Of a stretch of 64,000 nucleotides of DNA, positions 59,786 to 64,000 are shown piece after piece. The DNA comes from Gryllotalpicola protaetiae (GTDB taxonomy: Bacteria; Actinomycetota; Actinomycetes; Actinomycetales; Microbacteriaceae), in contig NZ_CP032624.1 of the NCBI RefSeq assembly GCF_003627055.1, positions 1,178,001 through 1,242,000 on the forward strand, given 5' to 3'. Position 1 is the stretch's first letter. Each line of letters opens with the position of its first letter. The notes under the pieces are model-generated. The model was not told the origin of the DNA and did not search any database. It was given only the letters and a program-made list of their open reading frames with translations. The translations under genes were made by a program, and so were the position numbers.

Positions 59786-60951
59786 GCGTCCTCACCTCCC
59801 AGAATGACGGTCGCGCTGCCCATTCGACTCCCGATCGAGCCCCCCGTGCCATGCGCAAGCGCGAGCTCGCAGTCGGGGACCTGCACCTCCGGCGCAGCTT
59901 CCCCGCGCAGTTGGCGCACCGCTTCGATCACTTTCGTCATCCCGCCGCGATTCGCCGGATGGTTGTTGCAGAGCCCGCCGCCATCGGTGTTGAACGGCAG
60001 CCGGCCGTATGGCGCCTGCAGCGCACCGTCTTCCACGAAGCGACCGCCGTCGCCCTTTTCGCAGAAGCCGAGATCCTCGATGGCTTCCAGTGCGGTGATC
60101 GTGAACGAGTCGTAGATCGAGGCGTAATCGATGTCAGCAGGCGAGAGCCCCGCTTCCTCGAATGCGCGTGGCCCGGAGAACCGTGCACCCGTGTAGCTCA
60201 GATCGATGCGTCCGTTGTCTGTGTGCTTCGCGGCTTCCCCGTGGCCAAGAACCTTCACGCTGCGTCGCGGCAGGTCCCGCGCGATCTCAGAGCTGACGAC
60301 AACGAGCGCGCCGCCACCATCGGTGATGACGCAGCAGTCCAGCAAGTGCAGCGGGTCCGCGACCATGCGCGAGTCGAGCACCTCGTCGACGGTCACCGGC
60401 TTCCGGAGGAACGCGTTCGGGTTGTACTGAGCGTGGTGTGCCGCCGCGACCTTGATCTCGGCCAGCTGCCGCGACGTCGTTCCGTACTCGTACATGTGGC
60501 GCCGCGCCGCCATGGCGTACATCGACACCGTGGTCGGCCCGAACGGAAGCTCGAAGGGCGCCTCTGGGGCCGCGGGACCGCGCATGCTTCCTCCCGGAGG
60601 GGCACCGCCCGTTCGCGGCTTTCCCGCGAGCGAGATGACCGCGACCGAGCACTTCCCGGCGGCGATCGCTGCGGCGGCGTGCCCCACGTGAGAGACATAG
60701 GACGCGCCGCCCATCTCCGAGGTGTCGAGGAACGATGGGTGCAGCCCGATGTACTCGCACAAGGTCACGGCTCCGAAGCCCGGCGCGTCCATCGCGCAGA
60801 AGTATCCGTCGACGTCTGCCAACTCCAGACCCGCGTCGCGCAACGCACCCACGACGACCTCGGCATGGATCTGTGCGATCGACGCGCCTGGGATCTCGCG
60901 GAGCGGGTGCTCGAATGCGCCGACGATGTGCGCTTTGCCCCTGATCGACAT
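59782..60951 (-). CDS. thiolase-like (lipid-transfer/Ltp type) protein
   Basis: A 389-residue thiolase-fold protein: DVDGYFCAMDAPGFGAVTLCEYIGL near the N-terminus (in parts), MGGASYVSHVGHAAAAIAAG where the thiolase nucleophile would be, and AHGTGGSIGSRMGSATVILGG at the C-terminus. The catalytic Cys of true thiolases is replaced by Gly/Ala/Ser in GGASY. This, and the coupled DUF35 gene, resembles the Ltp2-type aldolases. A GAAGGGG precedes ATG 60951. It is divergent from the acyl-CoA synthetase with 72 nt between starts. Confidence 0.85.
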   Translation of the reverse strand: MSIRGKAHIVGAFEHPLREIPGASIAQIHAEVVVGALRDAGLELADVDGYFCAMDAPGFGAVTLCEYIGLHPSFLDTSEMGGASYVSHVGHAAAAIAAGKCSVAVISLAGKPRTGGAPPGGSMRGPAAPEAPFELPFGPTTVSMYAMAARRHMYEYGTTSRQLAEIKVAAAHHAQYNPNAFLRKPVTVDEVLDSRMVADPLHLLDCCVITDGGGALVVVSSEIARDLPRRSVKVLGHGEAAKHTDNGRIDLSYTGARFSGPRAFEEAGLSPADIDYASIYDSFTITALEAIEDLGFCEKGDGGRFVEDGALQAPYGRLPFNTDGGGLCNNHPANRGGMTKVIEAVRQLRGEAAPEVQVPDCELALAHGTGGSIGSRMGSATVILGGEDA

Positions 60952-60974
60952 CTGTCCCCTTCCGGAATCCATGC

Positions 60975-60994
60975 GTATACGTGAGTATACAGTC
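60975..60994. promoter_or_regulatory. GTATAC operator copy 2
   Basis: GTATAC-GTGA-GTATAC followed by AGTC. The two GTATAC units lie 10 bp apart, one helical turn, between the divergent thiolase-like and acyl-CoA synthetase genes, so one site can control both. Confidence 0.7.
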
Positions 60995-61023
60995 AAGCTG
61001 GATCGGTTCGACAAGGAGGCAGG

Positions 61024-63189
61024 ATGCTGTCGACAGGGGAAATGGGCGCCCTCGCGACACCGCGGACCGTAGCCGTGGTCGGGGCGTCGCGGGATGAGAC
61101 GAAGCTCTCGGGCAAGACGGTCGCCTACCTGCGCAGATTCGGCTTCTCCGGCCGCATCATTCCGGTCTCGCGGTCCGCCGGCGTCGTTGCCGGCATCCCC
61201 ACGGTCCCCGCTCTGACCGCCTCGGACGGCGTGGAACTCGCCATCCTCGCCGTACCCGCCGATCATGTCGCCGACCAGCTCGAGATGTGCCGCACCGCCG
61301 GCGTCACGGCGACCGTCGTGTTTGCGGGCGGCTTCGGGGAGCTCGGCGAGCGCGGTGCGGCCAACGAGGCGGCGCTGCGCGGCATCCCCGGCATCGGCGT
61401 GGGCGGAATGCGTGTCGTGGGCCCCAACTGCCTGGGCTTCGTGCACCCGGAGACCGGGGTCATGGCGACCTTCGGCAGCGTCCTCGACGACTTCGAGCCG
61501 GCGCCGGGGAACGCCGCGCTCGTCACCCGCAGCGGCGGCTTCGGCTCCGGTGTGCTCGGCGCAGCCAATGCCGCCGGGCTCGGCTGCTCGTGGTGGGTCA
61601 GCACCGGGAACGAGTTCGACGTCACACTCGCCGAGATGCTCGAGTCGCTGGTCGAGCAGGACGATGTCGAGCGCCTGCTCGTGTGCAGCGAGGGGCTCAC
61701 TGCGGGCGACGCCTTCGTCAGGGCGGCGCGGCGTGCACAGCAGCTGTCCAAACCGATCGTCATGCTCGACACGGGCCGGTCGACACACGGGGCGCGCGCG
61801 GCCGCTTCGCACACGGGCACGGCGGCGGGGCAGCACCGGGTATTCGAGTCCATCGCCGACGAGCTCGGGGTGATCAGGGTGCGCAGCCTGCAGAGCCTGC
61901 TCGACGCCGGCCGCGCACTCGCGGCACACCCGCATGGCGCCCGCGCGGGTGCCACGATCGTCACGGTTTCAGGCGGTTCGGGGGTGCTCGCCGCTGATGC
62001 GAGCGCGGATGCGGGGCTTGCACTCGCGAGTTGGGACGCGCCCTGGCGCGAACGGCTCGCCAGGGGCCTGCCCCCACTCGCCTCGACGGCCAACCCGGTA
62101 GACGTGACCGCAACATCGGACAGCAGGGCGTTCGAGCACGCGGTGCGCACCGCAGCCAGTCATCCCGACACCGGCGTCATCGTCGCGCTGCTCGCCAACC
62201 GACGACGCGACGAGGCAGAACGGGTGAAGATCCTCACGGAAGCACAGGCTGCGAGCGACACACCGATCGTCGTGTCATGGGTAGGCGCGTCGGCAGGCCT
62301 CGAGTCGCAGCTGGCCGCAGCGCACGTGCCCGCCTTCCCCGACCCGACCCGAGCGGTGGATGCGGCGGCCGTCCTGGTCACGGCAGGCGCCCTCGCGGCG
62401 CTCGGTGAGCGCGATGACGCCGAGGCGCATTCGCACGCGATCGACCGTCGTCGCGAGCTCGCCGCCGCCCAGGCACTCGCGGACAGGTCCCGGTGGGTCC
62501 CGCGTGCGGATGGGTCGCTGCTTCTCACGGACGAGGCCAGCCGAGAGCTGCTGGCGGCATACGGCGTCACCACTCCTCATGAGCGCACGGTCGACAACGC
62601 CGCCGAGGCGCTTCGCGCCGCGGAGCTGCTCGGCTACCCGGTCGTCCTCAAAGCCCGATCGACAGAGCTGCTCCATCGCAGCGCTGCCGGGCTGGTGCGA
62701 ACGGGGATCAGCAATGGCGACGAACTGCGCTCCGCGATCGACGCGCTGCGCGGCCTGAGCAGCGGACGGCTGGGACGCGGCGGCCTCGTGGTCCAGCAGC
62801 AGGTGGGCGCCGGGTGCGAGCTGCTTGCAGGCATCACACGGGACCCTGCCTTCGGCACCGTCATGCTGATCGCGAGCGGCGGCGTGCTCACGGAGCTCAT
62901 CGACGACGGGATGGCTCTCCTGCCGCCCGCGTCGCCCTCGCACGCCGAACGCGTCGCGGCCGAGTTGCGCGCCGTGAGGCATCCGCTCGACAGCTCGACT
63001 TCAGCCGCGGCGATCGCAAGCTCTGCAGCCGAGACGCTCGCCGCGATCTCACGGCTGGCCGCCGACTGTCGCGACATCGTCGCCGAAGCCGATTTCAATC
63101 CGCTGATCGTCTCGCCAGACGGAACGGGGCGGCTCATCGCGACCGCAGTCGACTGGGTGGTGCTCGGCGATCCGGCCGCAACAGGTTGA
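61024..63189 (+). CDS. acyl-CoA synthetase, ADP-forming (fused alpha-beta type)
   Basis: A 721-residue protein with a CoA-binding domain (VAVVGASRDETKLSGKTVAYL), a succinyl-CoA-ligase-like domain with the phospho-His in AASHTGTAAG (His263), and a C-terminal ATP-grasp domain (YPVVLKARSTELLHRSAAGL). The order, alpha then beta in one chain, is that of acetate/pimelate-type NDP-forming CoA ligases. The substrate acid cannot be read from sequence. AAGGAGG lies 4 nt before ATG 61024. Confidence 0.9.
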   Translation: MLSTGEMGALATPRTVAVVGASRDETKLSGKTVAYLRRFGFSGRIIPVSRSAGVVAGIPTVPALTASDGVELAILAVPADHVADQLEMCRTAGVTATVVFAGGFGELGERGAANEAALRGIPGIGVGGMRVVGPNCLGFVHPETGVMATFGSVLDDFEPAPGNAALVTRSGGFGSGVLGAANAAGLGCSWWVSTGNEFDVTLAEMLESLVEQDDVERLLVCSEGLTAGDAFVRAARRAQQLSKPIVMLDTGRSTHGARAAASHTGTAAGQHRVFESIADELGVIRVRSLQSLLDAGRALAAHPHGARAGATIVTVSGGSGVLAADASADAGLALASWDAPWRERLARGLPPLASTANPVDVTATSDSRAFEHAVRTAASHPDTGVIVALLANRRRDEAERVKILTEAQAASDTPIVVSWVGASAGLESQLAAAHVPAFPDPTRAVDAAAVLVTAGALAALGERDDAEAHSHAIDRRRELAAAQALADRSRWVPRADGSLLLTDEASRELLAAYGVTTPHERTVDNAAEALRAAELLGYPVVLKARSTELLHRSAAGLVRTGISNGDELRSAIDALRGLSSGRLGRGGLVVQQQVGAGCELLAGITRDPAFGTVMLIASGGVLTELIDDGMALLPPASPSHAERVAAELRAVRHPLDSSTSAAAIASSAAETLAAISRLAADCRDIVAEADFNPLIVSPDGTGRLIATAVDWVVLGDPAATG

Positions 63190-63202
63190 CCTCTTGCGGT
63201 TT

Positions 63203-63222
63203 GTATACAGTCGTGTACAGTC
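63203..63222 (+). promoter_or_regulatory. GTATAC operator copy 3
   Basis: GTATAC-AGTC-GTGTAC-AGTC upstream of the crotonase gene, within a stretch sharing a 14-nt identical core with copy 1. The second unit is a one-base variant, spaced 10 bp from the first. Confidence 0.65.
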
Positions 63223-63297
63223 ATATTCAAGGCTGGATCAGACAGCCCCGGGAGACTCGATGACGAGCCCCGGAGGACCGGAGAATGAGGAACCGGG

Positions 63298-64000
63298 ATG
63301 GACGAAGTCAAAGTCGACGTCGAGCAGGACGGGGCCGTCCGACGCATCACGATCAACCGCCCCGACAAGCGCAATGCGCTCTCACGCGCAATGTTCGCGG
63401 AGCTTGAGGGGCTGTTCCGTCAGCCGCCGCCCGCCGGCGAACGTGTGACGGTCATCCAGACCGTCGGGCACGTCTTCTGCTCAGGCATCGACTTGAACGA
63501 ACGGCTCGCCCAAGGCGCCCCGCCGCTCGACGACCTGTGCGAGGCGATCTCCTCCTACCCGCTTCCCGTGGTCGCGATCATGCAGGGCGACGCGATCGCG
63601 GGCGGAGCGTTCCTCGCACTCGCCTGCGACTTCGTGGTCGCCGCAGAGAAAGCGCGGCTATGGGTCTCGCTCGTCCAGATCGGCCTCGCGCCGCCGTGGC
63701 CGCTGACGCGTCGGCTCGCCGAGCTGGCCGGCCCGGCATTCGCCCGCCAGCTCGTGCTGCTGGGCGATCCTGTGGAGGCGTCGCGGCTGGCCGCCGCCAA
63801 CATGATCGCGTCTGCGGTGCCTGCCGAAGACCTCTCGGCCGAAGCCGAGCGCATCATCGGTCGCCTGGCCCAGAACGCACCGCTCTCCCTTCGAGCCATC
63901 AAGGCGACGCTGGCTGCGAAGGACTATGCAGAGCTCGACCACGACAACGTGGTCGAGCTGATTCACACGGCGCGTGACAGCGAGGACGGCCGCGAAGGCG
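63298..64000 (+). CDS. enoyl-CoA hydratase/isomerase (crotonase) family protein, 3' end outside window
   Basis: The frame is open from ATG 63298 to the window end (at least 234 residues of an expected 250-270). Crotonase patterns: RRITINRPDKRNALSRAMF, FCSGIDLNERL (oxyanion region) and MQGDAIAGGAFLALACDFVVA. The two acidic catalytic residues of enoyl-CoA hydratase are not in their usual places: AGGAFLAL stands where GGGCELAM is expected, and WVSLVQIGLAP where xQPEIxLGxxP is expected. It may catalyse another crotonase-type reaction (isomerisation, hydrolysis, decarboxylation) or a step on an unusual acyl-CoA. Confidence 0.88.
   Translation, partial: MDEVKVDVEQDGAVRRITINRPDKRNALSRAMFAELEGLFRQPPPAGERVTVIQTVGHVFCSGIDLNERLAQGAPPLDDLCEAISSYPLPVVAIMQGDAIAGGAFLALACDFVVAAEKARLWVSLVQIGLAPPWPLTRRLAELAGPAFARQLVLLGDPVEASRLAAANMIASAVPAEDLSAEAERIIGRLAQNAPLSLRAIKATLAAKDYAELDHDNVVELIHTARDSEDGREG

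Noticed and set aside
59782-61935. Long minus-strand extension of the thiolase-like gene through the acyl-CoA synthetase
   Set aside because: The part beyond 60951 is antisense to a well-defined gene, and a ribosome site precedes ATG 60951.

Overview
The window is about 70% G+C and carries genes typical of a Gram-positive actinobacterium, most likely a member of Microbacteriaceae (Micrococcales). Supporting signs are a fused RmlC-RmlD, a DUF222/HNH endonuclease, the conserved run tilS-hpt-ftsH-folE-folP-folB-folK-DUF3180, CtaG, bacterial PH-domain proteins, and many promoters in which a TANNNT box lies 6-7 nt before the ATG (leaderless transcription). Family names come from reading translated sequences and motifs; no database search was run.

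Left part (1 to about 45.5 kb), core-like. It begins with the end of a pirin gene, then dTDP-rhamnose and UDP-glucuronate synthesis (rfbB, fused rfbCD, ugd, rfbA) with an NYN/OST-HTH protein. Next come a cardiolipin synthase, a DUF222/HNH gene broken by one in-frame stop, sbcD-sbcC, and a TetR regulator with two matching 19-bp palindromes, divergent from SRPBCC and VOC genes. A beta-mannoside locus follows (15.2-26.6 kb): aldo/keto reductase, a LacI-type sensor lacking its DNA-binding domain, GH2 beta-mannosidase, a five-gene dipeptide-type ABC transporter and a divergent ROK regulator. Then come SDR, ctaG, lysS, panC with DUF2520, two PH-domain proteins, an L,D-transpeptidase, bioY, the folate operon, ftsH, hpt, tilS, ppa, and two paralogous wall hydrolases (NlpC/P60 and M23). 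Three tRNA genes (Glu, Asp, Phe) close this part.

Right part (about 45.5-64 kb), accessory-looking. The heptamer GGCATCC/GGATGCC occurs about once per 0.9 kb to the left of tRNA-Phe and about once per 3 kb to the right, suggesting DNA of different history. The first module (45.8-54.5 kb) looks like an envelope-stress unit: a membrane desaturase, small membrane proteins, and an ATGA-coupled chain of Asp23/Gls24-type proteins with AmaP-like and DUF2273-like membrane partners. Divergent from it are an ECF sigma factor, a protein joining an anti-sigma-like N-terminus to an Asp23-like domain, and a third Asp23-like protein. An orphan MsmK/UgpC ATPase and an unrecognised protein made of two copies of a 90-residue unit follow.

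The second module (55.2-64 kb) is a catabolic cluster: a ferric/phosphonate-type ABC importer with a two-domain permease, a DUF35 protein, a thiolase-like protein, an ADP-forming acyl-CoA synthetase and a crotonase cut by the window end. All three promoter regions share a GTATAC-N4-GTRTRC element, so they probably form one regulon. The thiolase and crotonase lack the usual catalytic residues, so the pathway may not be ordinary beta-oxidation.
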